The notes beneath the pieces were generated by a model that saw only the letters and a program-made list of their open reading frames with translations, did not search any database and had not been told where the DNA came from. This document shows, piece by piece, positions 42,458 through 50,098 of a stretch of DNA of 64,000 nucleotides (its first letter is position 1; each line of letters opens with the position of its first letter). This DNA comes from Candidatus Gastranaerophilales bacterium. Its GTDB lineage: Bacteria > Cyanobacteriota > Vampirovibrionia > Gastranaerophilales > Gastranaerophilaceae. The position numbers and the translations under genes were made by a program. The DNA is taken from assembly GCA_910587245.1 (NCBI GenBank), contig CAJULX010000010.1:1-64000 (forward strand), read 5' to 3'.

Positions 42458-42958
42458 ATGAATACAGGGAAAATCTCATACATACCTTTTAAAGGTGCTT
42501 ATATGGTATCAGGAAGAGGCGGCGAGGTTAAAAAAGCTGAGGAAAAAATAAGAACCGAAGCGGGTTGCATGGCAAATGTAGACATACTGGGAAACGGATA
42601 CAGCGCCGTTGATATGCCGGCATGTTTTCTTGTTACAACGGGAAATGATGCTTTAGCTTATAATAAATTTGTACTTAAACAGCAAAAATATTATGATTTA
42701 ACGGCATCAAAAATGCCCGAAGAACGTACAATTGATGATTTTAAAAGCAAAAGAGAATTTCTTGCATACAAAATTGAGCGCGAAATGGATACCTGGATTA
42801 AGACGGTGAGAGAGAAATGCAATTTTAATCAGGTGCCGGATGTGCTTGATGCGGAACTTGTTTTGGAAGCGATTGATTCGGGCTGTTTTGATTATACTGA
42901 CGGTAAATTTGTTGTGCAGGAAGCAAAAAATAATAATCAAAGATTCTTTCTAATATAA
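42458..42958 (+). CDS. uncharacterised protein with N-terminal FKG motif
   Basis: Not recognised. A 166-residue soluble protein beginning MNTGKISYIPFKGAYMVSG. The IPFKG motif at 9-13 parallels TAFKG in the preceding gene. The middle includes YSAVDMPACFLVTTGNDALA, the second half is helical (EFLAYKIEREMDTWIKTVRE), and the C-terminus is NNNQRFFLI. AGAGGA precedes the ATG. It shares a transcript with the FHA-like gene and ends at a shared terminator. Confidence 0.68.
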   Translation: MNTGKISYIPFKGAYMVSGRGGEVKKAEEKIRTEAGCMANVDILGNGYSAVDMPACFLVTTGNDALAYNKFVLKQQKYYDLTASKMPEERTIDDFKSKREFLAYKIEREMDTWIKTVREKCNFNQVPDVLDAELVLEAIDSGCFDYTDGKFVVQEAKNNNQRFFLI

Positions 42959-42990
42959 AAAGACCCCCTGAATAAACAGGAGGTCTTTTA
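42957..42990. terminator. bidirectional terminator between the FKG gene and pfp
   Basis: AAAAGACCCCCTG and CAGGAGGTCTTTT pair over 13 bp with one mismatch around AATAAA. Confidence 0.85.
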
Positions 42991-43007
42991 AATTTTTGTA
43001 TAACTTT

Positions 43008-44687
43008 TTATACGTTAACGGGTTTTTTAGATTCCAGCTGGAGTGTTACGGTTGTGATATCGCAAACTTCCGCAGGACCGAAGTATTGAATAGCGCCCGG
43101 GAATACATAGCAATCAGTTTTTGCCCATTTTTCGCGGTTTGCTTCAAATTCTTTAAATACAGGGCCGTTAAGCTCTACAAGGGCTTTTTGAATAACAGGC
43201 TTCATTTTACCGTGGCGTTTTTCCATATTCATCATCATGGTTAGCGGTACACCGCCTGCAAGCCATTCTGCGGCGGGTTTTGTTAAGTTTTTAACGCTTG
43301 ACAGATAGCCTGTTAATCCTGCTGAAATTAAGGCAAAAGCGTTATAGCCTAATGAATAGCAGTAATCTGCATCAAAATTAGAAGGCATAGCACATCTTCC
43401 TTCGTAGCCGAAGAAATGAGCTTGATCTGAGAATTTGCCTGTATATTTGCCGTTAGCTTTCATTTGAGCTAATTTTACCCTTACCATTTCAATTAAAAGC
43501 TTTTCGGTTTCGATTTTTGAAACCTGAACGTTGCCGTGGGGGTCTCTATCCATTAATAACTGAGCTTTAATCATATCGGGAAGGCTCTGGAATACTTTAG
43601 CATTATCTGAGCTTAATTTTGATGCGATAATTTGATATTTATCAACATTTGCAGCATTTGCAAAGGTTTCATCTTTTTCTAAAACCGCAAGAAGGTCATT
43701 TAAATTTGCAATCATGGTTTTCATTTCGGGGATGAATTCAATCAAGCCTTCGGGGATTAAAGCAACGCCGAAATTTTTACCTGCATTGCCGCGCTCTGCC
43801 ACAATATTTGCAATGTAATCAACAATGCTTTCCAATGATTGTTTTTTAGCTTCAACTTCTTCTGATATTAAACAGATATTAGGCTGAGTTTGAAGAGCAA
43901 CTTCCAAGCCTACATGAGTTGCTGAGCGACCCATTAATTTTACAAAGTGCCAGTATTTTTTAGCGGAATTAGCGTCTCTTTGAATGTTTCCGATTAATTC
44001 CGCATATGTTTTTGTAGCTGTATCAAAGCCGAATGAAATTTCAATCTGGTCGTTTTTAAGGTCGCCGTCAATTGTTTTGGGGCAGCCTATAACTTGAATG
44101 CCTGTGTTTTTAGCTTTCAGCCATTCAGCGAGCATGCAGGCATTTGTATTTGAATCATCTCCGCCGATTATAACAATAGCATTGATATTCAAGGCTTTGC
44201 AGTTTGCTAAAGTTTTTTCGAACTGTTCTTCTGTTTCAAGTTTTGTCCTGCCTGAACCTATGATATCAAAACCGCCTGTATTTCTGTATTTATTAATGAA
44301 TTCATCATCAAATTTAACATATTGTGCGTCAACTATGCCTGAAGGACCTCCAAGGAAACCGTAAAGTTCATTTTTGGGGTTTGCGGCTTTAAGAGCATCA
44401 TAAAGCCCTGCTATAACATTGTGTCCGCCGGGAGCCTGCCCGCCTGATAAGATAACGCCGACATTTTTAACATCAAGATTTAAAGGAGAACCGTTTGATG
44501 TATCAAATGTAACAATTGGTTCACCATAAACATGTGAAAATAAATTTTGAATATCGGCAGCATCTTTAACTGCGCTTGTTGCAGCACCTTTGGATATTTT
44601 AATGTTCTGTATCCCTGATTTTAAGGCTCCTGCCAATTTCGGTTTATAACCGAGTCTTTCCTTGTGCAGCGGTGATAAATCTCTCAT
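43008..44687 (-). CDS. pfp: pyrophosphate-dependent 6-phosphofructokinase (long form)
   Basis: Phosphorylates fructose-6-phosphate with PPi, reversibly, in glycolysis. The 559-residue length is that of the long PFP clade (plant-beta and spirochaete type). Motifs: GGQAPGGHN at 83-91, GGPSGI, GGDDSNTNA at 176-184 with the extra Asp that selects PPi over ATP, PKTIDGDLKND at 204-214 with the catalytic Asp and the Lys of PFPs, and MGRSATHVGLEVALQT. I start at the ATG at 44687, 8 nt after GGAG; a TTG one codon earlier is possible. Monocistronic, divergent from tRNA-Gly. Confidence 0.95.
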   Translation of the reverse strand: MRDLSPLHKERLGYKPKLAGALKSGIQNIKISKGAATSAVKDAADIQNLFSHVYGEPIVTFDTSNGSPLNLDVKNVGVILSGGQAPGGHNVIAGLYDALKAANPKNELYGFLGGPSGIVDAQYVKFDDEFINKYRNTGGFDIIGSGRTKLETEEQFEKTLANCKALNINAIVIIGGDDSNTNACMLAEWLKAKNTGIQVIGCPKTIDGDLKNDQIEISFGFDTATKTYAELIGNIQRDANSAKKYWHFVKLMGRSATHVGLEVALQTQPNICLISEEVEAKKQSLESIVDYIANIVAERGNAGKNFGVALIPEGLIEFIPEMKTMIANLNDLLAVLEKDETFANAANVDKYQIIASKLSSDNAKVFQSLPDMIKAQLLMDRDPHGNVQVSKIETEKLLIEMVRVKLAQMKANGKYTGKFSDQAHFFGYEGRCAMPSNFDADYCYSLGYNAFALISAGLTGYLSSVKNLTKPAAEWLAGGVPLTMMMNMEKRHGKMKPVIQKALVELNGPVFKEFEANREKWAKTDCYVFPGAIQYFGPAEVCDITTVTLQLESKKPVNV

Positions 44688-44742
44688 CAATAAATCTCCT
44701 TTAAATATTTCATGACAATATTTTAATACAAAAATTTCTTGC

Positions 44743-44770
44743 TTGACAGATTTTTTTGAACAGATATTAT
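44743..44770 (+). promoter_or_regulatory. promoter of tRNA-Gly
   Basis: Consensus TTGACA (44743-44748) and TATTAT (44765-44770), 16-nt spacer; a TATAAT overlaps at 44768-44773. The tRNA begins about 20 nt later. Confidence 0.65.
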
Positions 44771-44793
44771 AATTAATGTGAAATGAATATTTC

Positions 44794-44868
44794 GCGGGAG
44801 TAATTCAGTGGTAGAATGCTTCCTTGCCAAGGAAGATGTCGCGAGTTCGAGCCTCGTCTCCCGCTCCA
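44794..44868 (+). tRNA. tRNA-Gly (anticodon GCC), CCA encoded
   Basis: The acceptor GCGGGAG/CTCCCGC pairs fully, the anticodon arm is CTTCC-TTGCCAA-GGAAG, and the T loop is TTCGAGC. The discriminator T is followed by an encoded CCA (44866-44868), which none of the other four tRNAs in the window has. Confidence 0.95.
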
Positions 44869-44882
44869 TTTAAAAAGATTTT

Positions 44883-44906
44883 AAAACCTCTTAAATGAGG
44901 TTTTTC
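44883..44906 (+). terminator. terminator of tRNA-Gly
   Basis: AAAACCTC and GAGGTTTTT form an 8-bp stem around TTAAAT and end in a T-run, 14 nt after the tRNA. Confidence 0.85.
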
Positions 44907-44922
44907 TGCTATTAAGGGGTTT

Positions 44923-46059
44923 ATGAATATCAGATATTTTTTAGGGCAGATTAAAAAACAGGTAATAAAGTTATGGTTAAATGTACTTTATTCAGTTAAA
45001 TTTTTTTTCAATAAGCCAAAAAATAGTACCGTTCTTTTGATTGAAGCAAATAACAGCCATACGGAGCTTTTGCCTTCTTATGTTAAATATTTAAAAGATT
45101 TAAACTTTAATGTTGAAATAATTGCAAATTTCAGGCAGAAAGGAATTTTGCCTCCGCTTGGCGCTGATAAAATTTATTATTTTAATATCCCCGCCATGGG
45201 GAATATTTTGAAGCTTAAAAAGATACAAAAATATACATTTTTACTTTTTGCATCTTACAGATTGTATTACCCGAAACCCGACAGGAGTGAACTTCAATCA
45301 ACAATTTTTGAGCATTTTAATATTAAATATCCGCCAAAATATAAAGAAAAAACGGGAATACTGTATACGCTTCACCATACGGAAGATTATGATAATAAAA
45401 ACAAAAACGGTGCCATCGTTTTAGCGAAAAATTTAAAAACCAAAGATGATTTATATATGTTAAATCCTTGCTATTTTAAGGATAATAAGCCGAAAAATAA
45501 AAATCCAAAAATAATATTTGCCGTAACGGGAAGACTTGATAATTTAAGGAAAAATTCAAATCTTCTTTTTGATGCTGTAAATGGTCTTTTAACAGACGGG
45601 GTTGAAAATTTTGAAATAAAAATAATCGGGGATAATAAATCCGATTGTGTTCCCGAAAATTTAAGGGAATTTATAAAGATTAAGGGCAGGTTGAGTTTTG
45701 AAGATTTATATAAAGAGCTTGAAACTTCCGATTTTTATCTTCCGCTGCTTGATCCTGATTTAGAGGAGCACAGAAGATATATAACAACGGGCACATCGGG
45801 TTCTTTTCAGCTGATAAGAGGCTTTTTACTTCCGCCCGTAATTAATGAGATTTTTGCAAATGCGCATATGTTTGATAAAAATAATTCAATAATTTATAAA
45901 GCAAATAAAGATTTTTCGCTTGCATTGAAAACCGCACTGAATACAGACGATGAAAATTATCTTAAAATGCAGGAAAATCTTTTATTTCAAAGAAACAAAA
46001 TAATGCTTGAATCTTTAAATGATTTGAAAAAAGCTTTAGATAATCTTATCGGGGTTTAG
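44923..46059 (+). CDS. GT-B-type glycosyltransferase-like protein
   Basis: A 378-residue protein of probable sugar-transfer function. The N-terminal half has a Rossmann-like start (STVLLIEANNSHTELLPSYV) after a basic, amphipathic first 30 residues. The C-terminal half has IIFAVTGRLDNLRKNSNLLF, FEIKIIGDN, IKIKGRLSFEDLYKELETSD and YLPLLDPD, the order seen in GT4-like donor domains. The family is not named with certainty. AAGGGG precedes the ATG. It starts 54 bp after tRNA-Gly and its 3' end overlaps a converging GT2 gene by 24 bp. Confidence 0.72.
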   Translation: MNIRYFLGQIKKQVIKLWLNVLYSVKFFFNKPKNSTVLLIEANNSHTELLPSYVKYLKDLNFNVEIIANFRQKGILPPLGADKIYYFNIPAMGNILKLKKIQKYTFLLFASYRLYYPKPDRSELQSTIFEHFNIKYPPKYKEKTGILYTLHHTEDYDNKNKNGAIVLAKNLKTKDDLYMLNPCYFKDNKPKNKNPKIIFAVTGRLDNLRKNSNLLFDAVNGLLTDGVENFEIKIIGDNKSDCVPENLREFIKIKGRLSFEDLYKELETSDFYLPLLDPDLEEHRRYITTGTSGSFQLIRGFLLPPVINEIFANAHMFDKNNSIIYKANKDFSLALKTALNTDDENYLKMQENLLFQRNKIMLESLNDLKKALDNLIGV

Positions 46060-47019
46060 GATATTAAAAAATCTTCTTTCAAAATCATCAATAAATAAGC
46101 TGTTGTTTATAATATCTTCATCCAATGCCGAGATTATTTTTTCTGCACGAAGCTGAATTTCGTAAGGCATGTTTTTTATATCAAGGGAATTTTCGCTATC
46201 AAGCGCTTCAAATACTATACTTGTTATCTTTAATATTCTTTTGTACACATTTGCAATAATATTTTTATCTTTAATTTTTTGTTTTATTAAAATTTGCAGC
46301 ACTTCTTCAATTCTATCAAACGGGAAAATGTATTCTTTAGGGTCTTGAAATTCAAGCCGAACACTTTTGTGATAGTAGTACGGAATATCAGTGTAGACGA
46401 TTTTCCCTGCCGTTAACATTGTTTCAATATAAAACGGCATATCAATAAAAGAATCTACACGGGAATTATATCCTCTTGTTTCAACAAACCTTATGCTGTT
46501 ATTATTCAGGAATGATTTTTTATATAATGAGGCAAAAACCCCGGGGTGAAAACTTAAAAATGAAGGACATTCGTTTATTCTGAAAAACCAGTTTGGAATT
46601 TTGCAGTATTTGCTCCATTCTGTTCTGCTTTGATTTTTTTTGTCACTATTGTTTGAAAATTTATAATAAGGTGATTTTATAATATCTGCCTCGGATTTTT
46701 TTGCAAGTTTATAAAGATTTTCAAACATTTTTTTGTTCATAAAATCGCAAGGCTCAATGATTGATATATATTCGCCTTCCGCTGCGTTTATTCCCGTATT
46801 GCAGGCATGTCCTTTGCCTTCGTTTATTTTATTTATAATCCTTATCCTTGAATCTTTTTTTGAAAACTTTTCTAAAATTTCAAGAGAGTTATCCGATGAT
46901 GCACTATCGGTACAGATTAATTCAAAATCTTTAAAAGTTTGTTCATTTATGCTTTTTAAACATTCATTCAAGTTTTTGCCCGCATTATATACAGGCAGGA
47001 TTATGCTGATTTTTTTCAT
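46036..47019 (-). CDS. family 2 glycosyltransferase
   Basis: GT-A enzyme of 327 residues. KISIILPVYNAGKNLNECLK at the N-terminus, then DFELICTDSASSDNSLEIL, GKGHACNTGINAAEGEYISI and the EPCDFM metal-site region (EPxD in place of a strict DxD). The C-terminal 150 residues are the acceptor-side region (WFFRINECPSFLSFHPGVFA, found in capsule-type GT2 proteins). AAAGG precedes the ATG. It follows glf by 10 bp in the same operon, so a galactofuranose-containing polymer is a reasonable guess. Confidence 0.87.
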   Translation of the reverse strand: MKKISIILPVYNAGKNLNECLKSINEQTFKDFELICTDSASSDNSLEILEKFSKKDSRIRIINKINEGKGHACNTGINAAEGEYISIIEPCDFMNKKMFENLYKLAKKSEADIIKSPYYKFSNNSDKKNQSRTEWSKYCKIPNWFFRINECPSFLSFHPGVFASLYKKSFLNNNSIRFVETRGYNSRVDSFIDMPFYIETMLTAGKIVYTDIPYYYHKSVRLEFQDPKEYIFPFDRIEEVLQILIKQKIKDKNIIANVYKRILKITSIVFEALDSENSLDIKNMPYEIQLRAEKIISALDEDIINNSLFIDDFERRFFNILNPDKII

Positions 47020-47029
47020 TTTTTTCCTT

Positions 47030-48205
47030 TTATTTTGTAATTAATTGTTCTGCTTCGGATGTTAAATTTTCATCCAGTATGCTTTTAAACCTTATTGTTT
47101 CAAAAACTTCAAGAGCTCTTTTTATGGCTTTATCTATTGAATAATTTTTAAAATCCCCGAGACGGCCCAGAAAATAAACGTCTTTAAATTTTTTAGCTTC
47201 AATTTTATATCTGTTGAATATTTCAAGATTTTTTCCGTTTAAAACAGGGTAAAACCTATCAGTGCCTGTATTTGGCTTAAAATCTTCTATATATTCTTTT
47301 GCAATTACGGTTTTATCGCATTTAATGTTTGAGTAATGTTTAAATTCATGAATCTTTAAAAAATCATGGTTGTAAGGGTATTTTACAATCCCCGTATTCT
47401 GGTAAAACTCTTTGTTTATTTCCGATATTTCAAATTTTGCGCTTTTATATTGCAATATTCCGAACTTATAATTAAAAAATTCATCAATTGAACCTGTGTA
47501 AAATATTCTGTCAAAGCCGTTTGCATCAATATTTTTAAAATCAATATCAAAAAGTACTTTTATATTTTTATGGTTTAAAATGTTTTCTATTAATTTTGTA
47601 TAGCCTGTTTCAGGAATGCCCTGATATTTATCTTTGAATACCCTGTTGTCTTTATCCGTTTGTATGTATGCATTTGACAGGTCATATCCTGCGTTGCCCC
47701 ATTTTTTATCCGCATAGCAGGAAAAGAGTTTTTTATAAAAATAACTTGCAAGAAAATCCAAATCTCTATCCCAAAAGAATGGTTTTGTTTTTATATCAAA
47801 AATTGAAACCTTTTCCCCGTAACCGTATTTTTTTATAAGTTTGTTTTCAAATTTTGAGGCAAGCTTTTTTGGGAAAATATCATATATTGAATTTAAATTA
47901 AACGGAATATTTGCTTTATTTCCGTCTATTATTACATTTTCTTTATGAAGATACGGAATAAAGGATGCAAATTTAGATAAATATTTCCATATGTATTCGT
48001 AATTTGTATGAAAAATATGCGAGCCGAATTTATGAATATTTATGTTGTTTTTATCTTTATAGTCAAAGGATAATCCTCCGGGTGCGGAATTTTTATCAAT
48101 AATTAAAACATCCTCATTCAAAATATTTGCAAGTCTTTCGGCTAAAACAGCTCCTGAAAATCCGCATCCTGCTATCAGGTTTTTCTTCTTTTTTGAATTA
48201 AACAT
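47030..48205 (-). CDS. glf: UDP-galactopyranose mutase
   Basis: FAD-dependent enzyme that converts UDP-galactopyranose to UDP-galactofuranose for surface glycans. The 391-residue protein has the FAD motif LIAGCGFSGAVLAERLA at 10-26, DKNSAPGGLSFDY, FGSHIFHTNYEYIWKYLSKF, and later DKKWGNAGYDLSNAY, all usual for Glf. The ribosome binding site (GAAGGG) is about 14 nt from the ATG and follows a 7-bp hairpin in the leader. It heads a two-gene leftward operon with a GT2. Confidence 0.93.
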   Translation of the reverse strand: MFNSKKKKNLIAGCGFSGAVLAERLANILNEDVLIIDKNSAPGGLSFDYKDKNNINIHKFGSHIFHTNYEYIWKYLSKFASFIPYLHKENVIIDGNKANIPFNLNSIYDIFPKKLASKFENKLIKKYGYGEKVSIFDIKTKPFFWDRDLDFLASYFYKKLFSCYADKKWGNAGYDLSNAYIQTDKDNRVFKDKYQGIPETGYTKLIENILNHKNIKVLFDIDFKNIDANGFDRIFYTGSIDEFFNYKFGILQYKSAKFEISEINKEFYQNTGIVKYPYNHDFLKIHEFKHYSNIKCDKTVIAKEYIEDFKPNTGTDRFYPVLNGKNLEIFNRYKIEAKKFKDVYFLGRLGDFKNYSIDKAIKRALEVFETIRFKSILDENLTSEAEQLITK

Positions 48206-48228
48206 TATTTGGTATTTACCCTTCTTGA

Positions 48229-48254
48229 CCGTCTTTAAAGATATGTTAAGACGG
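48229..48254 (-). promoter_or_regulatory. hairpin in the glf leader
   Basis: CCGTCTT and AAGACGG pair over 7 bp around 12 nt, just upstream of the weak GAAGGG of glf. No T-run follows, so it is not a plain terminator; an effect on glf translation or mRNA stability is a guess. Confidence 0.3.
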
Positions 48255-48338
48255 GGGTTTGTAAATAAAAATTAGTGACCCGGGCTATATGCTGGATTAA
48301 ATTTTATATGTGTGATAAAATTAAGTAATCTTAATTTT

Positions 48339-48402
48339 GGGGCGTTAGCCTTGATGAGCATTAAGCCTGTCAACAAGAAAAACGACTGCGCTCTAAACAA
48401 AA
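48339..48402 (+). repeat. tRNA-Ala 5'-end copy plus conserved hairpin element
   Basis: GGGGCGTTAGC at 48339-48349 repeats the first 11 nt of tRNA-Ala at 48423, and CTTAAT precedes both copies. It runs into a 25-nt core at 48349-48373 (CCTTGATGAGC...TGTCAA) and, after a gap, GACTGCGCTCTAAAC at 48384-48398. Core and block match the element before tRNA-Pro at 20 of 25 and, over 19 nt, 16 of 19 positions. TTGA/TCAA closes the hairpin. CTGCGCT is complementary to AGCGCAG in the D arm of tRNA-Ala. Confidence 0.6.
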
Positions 48403-48422
48403 ACTTTAAAGCTTAATAATTT

Positions 48423-48495
48423 GGGGCGTTAGCGCAGTTGGTAGCGCACGACACTGGCAGTGTCGGGGTCAGGGGTTCGAATCCCCTACGCTCCA
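48423..48495 (+). tRNA. tRNA-Ala (anticodon GGC)
   Basis: The acceptor GGGGCGT/ACGCTCC pairs with one G-T wobble, the anticodon arm is CGACA-CTGGCAG-TGTCG with GGC, and the T loop is TTCGAAT. CCA is not encoded. No clear terminator follows. A partial copy of its 5' end lies 84 nt upstream. Confidence 0.95.
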
Positions 48496-48647
48496 AATTT
48501 CTCTTTATCTGAACCCCTAAGCCCCTATCCTTAATAGATTTATAATATAAAGGTCGGAAGATTAAAACTAATGTCGGTTGATGAAATATTAAAAAAAATT
48601 CTTTAATATTCTATATTTATTTTAATTTTATTGCCAAACTTCATTGA

Positions 48648-48806
48648 CTACTCTGCGGGGTAAATCTTAAAATCCCCAATAGAGGTTGTTTGATTGCAGG
48701 AATTTACCAGTGTTTCAGGTACCGGCTCTTTTTTCTCCATTAATACCATCAGAAAAATAGTTGCCATTTTCGAGCAGCCTTCATAAAAATTGTTTGTTGT
48801 TGTCAT
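48648..48806 (-). CDS. uncharacterised 52-residue protein
   Basis: Small open frame with a good ribosome binding site (GGCGGGTGA directly before the ATG). The product, MTTTNNFYEGCSKMATIFLM at the start and ending KIYPAE, has a short hydrophobic stretch (residues 15-23, MATIFLMVL-like) too short for a certain membrane helix, and cysteines at 11 and 37. It fills part of the 540-bp gap between tRNA-Ala and the gene at 49036, to which it is divergent. Coding status rests on the ribosome binding site and the intact frame only. Confidence 0.5.
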   Translation of the reverse strand: MTTTNNFYEGCSKMATIFLMVLMEKKEPVPETLVNSCNQTTSIGDFKIYPAE

Positions 48807-48857
48807 TTCACCCGCCTTTCTTGGACCTTAAAGAAATTAACATTTGTACTATTTGAA

Positions 48858-48889
48858 TGCAGGTGAAGAAAATGTATTCTTGACCTGCA
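48858..48889. promoter_or_regulatory. long inverted repeat in a divergent intergenic region
   Basis: TGCAGGT-G-AAGAA and TTCTT-G-ACCTGCA are arms of a 13-position inverted repeat (12 paired, one G-G) around AATGTA. No T-run. It lies between the divergent 52-residue gene and the C_GCAxxG_C_C gene, so an operator or a leader hairpin of the leftward gene is possible. Confidence 0.45.
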
Positions 48890-49000
48890 GTTTGTATGAA
48901 AATATCACCCTTGTAATCTTTTGTTAATAGTCAATTTTTGCGTATTAAAATCGTTGAAAGAAAAACTTTGCTATTAAATAATAAAAATTGTAATAAAACG

Positions 49001-49029
49001 TTACAAGAATATCTTAATTGTGCTAAACT
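49001..49029 (+). promoter_or_regulatory. promoter giving a probable leaderless mRNA
   Basis: TTACAA (49001-49006), 17-nt spacer ending TGC, TAAACT (49024-49029), then 6 nt and the ATG at 49036. Confidence 0.55.
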
Positions 49030-49035
49030 TTGATT

Positions 49036-49491
49036 ATGGAAAAAGATTACGGGAAGCTTGCGGAAGATAATTTTAAAAAGGGGTACAACTGTGCCCAATC
49101 AGTGTGTCTTGCATTTGTAAAAGAAACGGGTTTGAGTGAGGATGTTATTTTAAAACTGTCTTCTTCTTTTGGCGGCGGAATGGGCAGAATGCGCGAAGTG
49201 TGCGGAGCAGTGAGTGCTATGTTTATAATTGCGGGAATTTTAAAGGGGTATAATGCACCAAATGATGATGAAGCTAAAACAGCTCATTATAAGCTTATTC
49301 AAACCCTTGCGGAAGAATTTAAGGCACGTCATAATTCAATAATCTGCAGGGAACTTTTAGGTCTTGAGAAAGCGGATGGTGAAGATTTTTCCTTTGTGCC
49401 GTCCAAAAGAACGGAAAAATATTATTCAGAGCGCCCCTGTGAAAATTTTGTACGCACCGCTGCAGAAATTATCAGCAAAGAACTTATGTAA
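49036..49491 (+). CDS. C_GCAxxG_C_C family redox-type protein
   Basis: A 151-residue protein of the C_GCAxxG_C_C family, small cysteine-rich proteins thought to bind a cofactor or metal. The four-part signature is visible: GYNCAQSV, VCGAVSAM (the GCAxxG-type core), ICRELLG and RPCENFV. A glycine-rich SSFGGGMGRM stretch precedes the core. I start at the ATG at 49036; a TTG two codons earlier has no support. No ribosome binding site; the -10 box ends 6 nt upstream. Its role is unknown, and in other genomes it sits near redox enzymes. Confidence 0.85.
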   Translation: MEKDYGKLAEDNFKKGYNCAQSVCLAFVKETGLSEDVILKLSSSFGGGMGRMREVCGAVSAMFIIAGILKGYNAPNDDEAKTAHYKLIQTLAEEFKARHNSIICRELLGLEKADGEDFSFVPSKRTEKYYSERPCENFVRTAAEIISKELM

Positions 49492-49565
49492 ATATAAAAG
49501 GAATTGCCCGCAAAAATTTAATTGCAGGCAAGTTCCCTTGTGATGTTCTTAAGATAATGCTTATT

Positions 49566-49916
49566 TTATTCTTCTTTTCCTATTTTGTTTATCGGTATGC
49601 TTAAGGCAGATAGGATTAATGAGCCTAAAAGCGCGCTCCAAAAGCCTTCAACACTGAAACCGGGAGTTAAATAGCTTATCAGCATAAATAAAAGTGCGTT
49701 GATGACAAGACTAAAAAGCCCCAGGGTAAGCAGATTGATAGGAAGTGTAATCAAATACACAAGCGGCTTTAAAACGGCATTGATTAATCCCATAATTACT
49801 ATTGCAATCAATGCGGATTGAATGCCGGATACTTCAATACCCGGAATAAGCCATGCGATAAACAGAATAATAAGCGAATATAAGAACCATCTTAAAAGTG
49901 TGTATAGCATATTCAC
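49566..49916 (-). CDS. phage-holin-4_2/DUF360-type small membrane protein
   Basis: A 116-residue integral membrane protein with four hydrophobic helices (about 5-25, 30-50, 55-78, 88-110). Helices two and three carry the family pattern GLINAVLKPLVYLITLPINLLTLGLFSLVINAL (abbreviated by its key elements: NA-x2-KP, LP-x-N-x3-LG, and N-A). Despite the family name these are chromosomal membrane proteins in most bacteria, and no lysis genes surround it. GGGG lies before the ATG. Convergent with the previous gene; a weak hairpin without T-run lies between. Function unknown. Confidence 0.85.
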   Translation of the reverse strand: MNMLYTLLRWFLYSLIILFIAWLIPGIEVSGIQSALIAIVIMGLINAVLKPLVYLITLPINLLTLGLFSLVINALLFMLISYLTPGFSVEGFWSALLGSLILSALSIPINKIGKEE

Positions 49917-50098
49917 CCCTTTATCCTTTCTTCATGATTATTTTTTCAGATTTTTTTGATTGTTAAATTGCCTAAAAGTGTAATATTTTGCGTATTATAA
50001 CCTGAAATATCATTTGGCTTTAAATAATGACGGAAATTAACAGGATTTTTAAATATTCAAAATCTATGGTAAAATTTCTTTATTGATAGGATTTTTTT

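Noticed and set aside
49495..49545. Hairpin GGAATTGCC...GGCAAGTTCC as terminator
   Set aside because: The stem has mismatches and no T-run follows on either strand, so I do not list it as a terminator.
49566..49916. Prophage remnant suggested by the holin-like family name
   Set aside because: The family is widespread in bacterial chromosomes and no lysin, tail, capsid or integrase gene is near.
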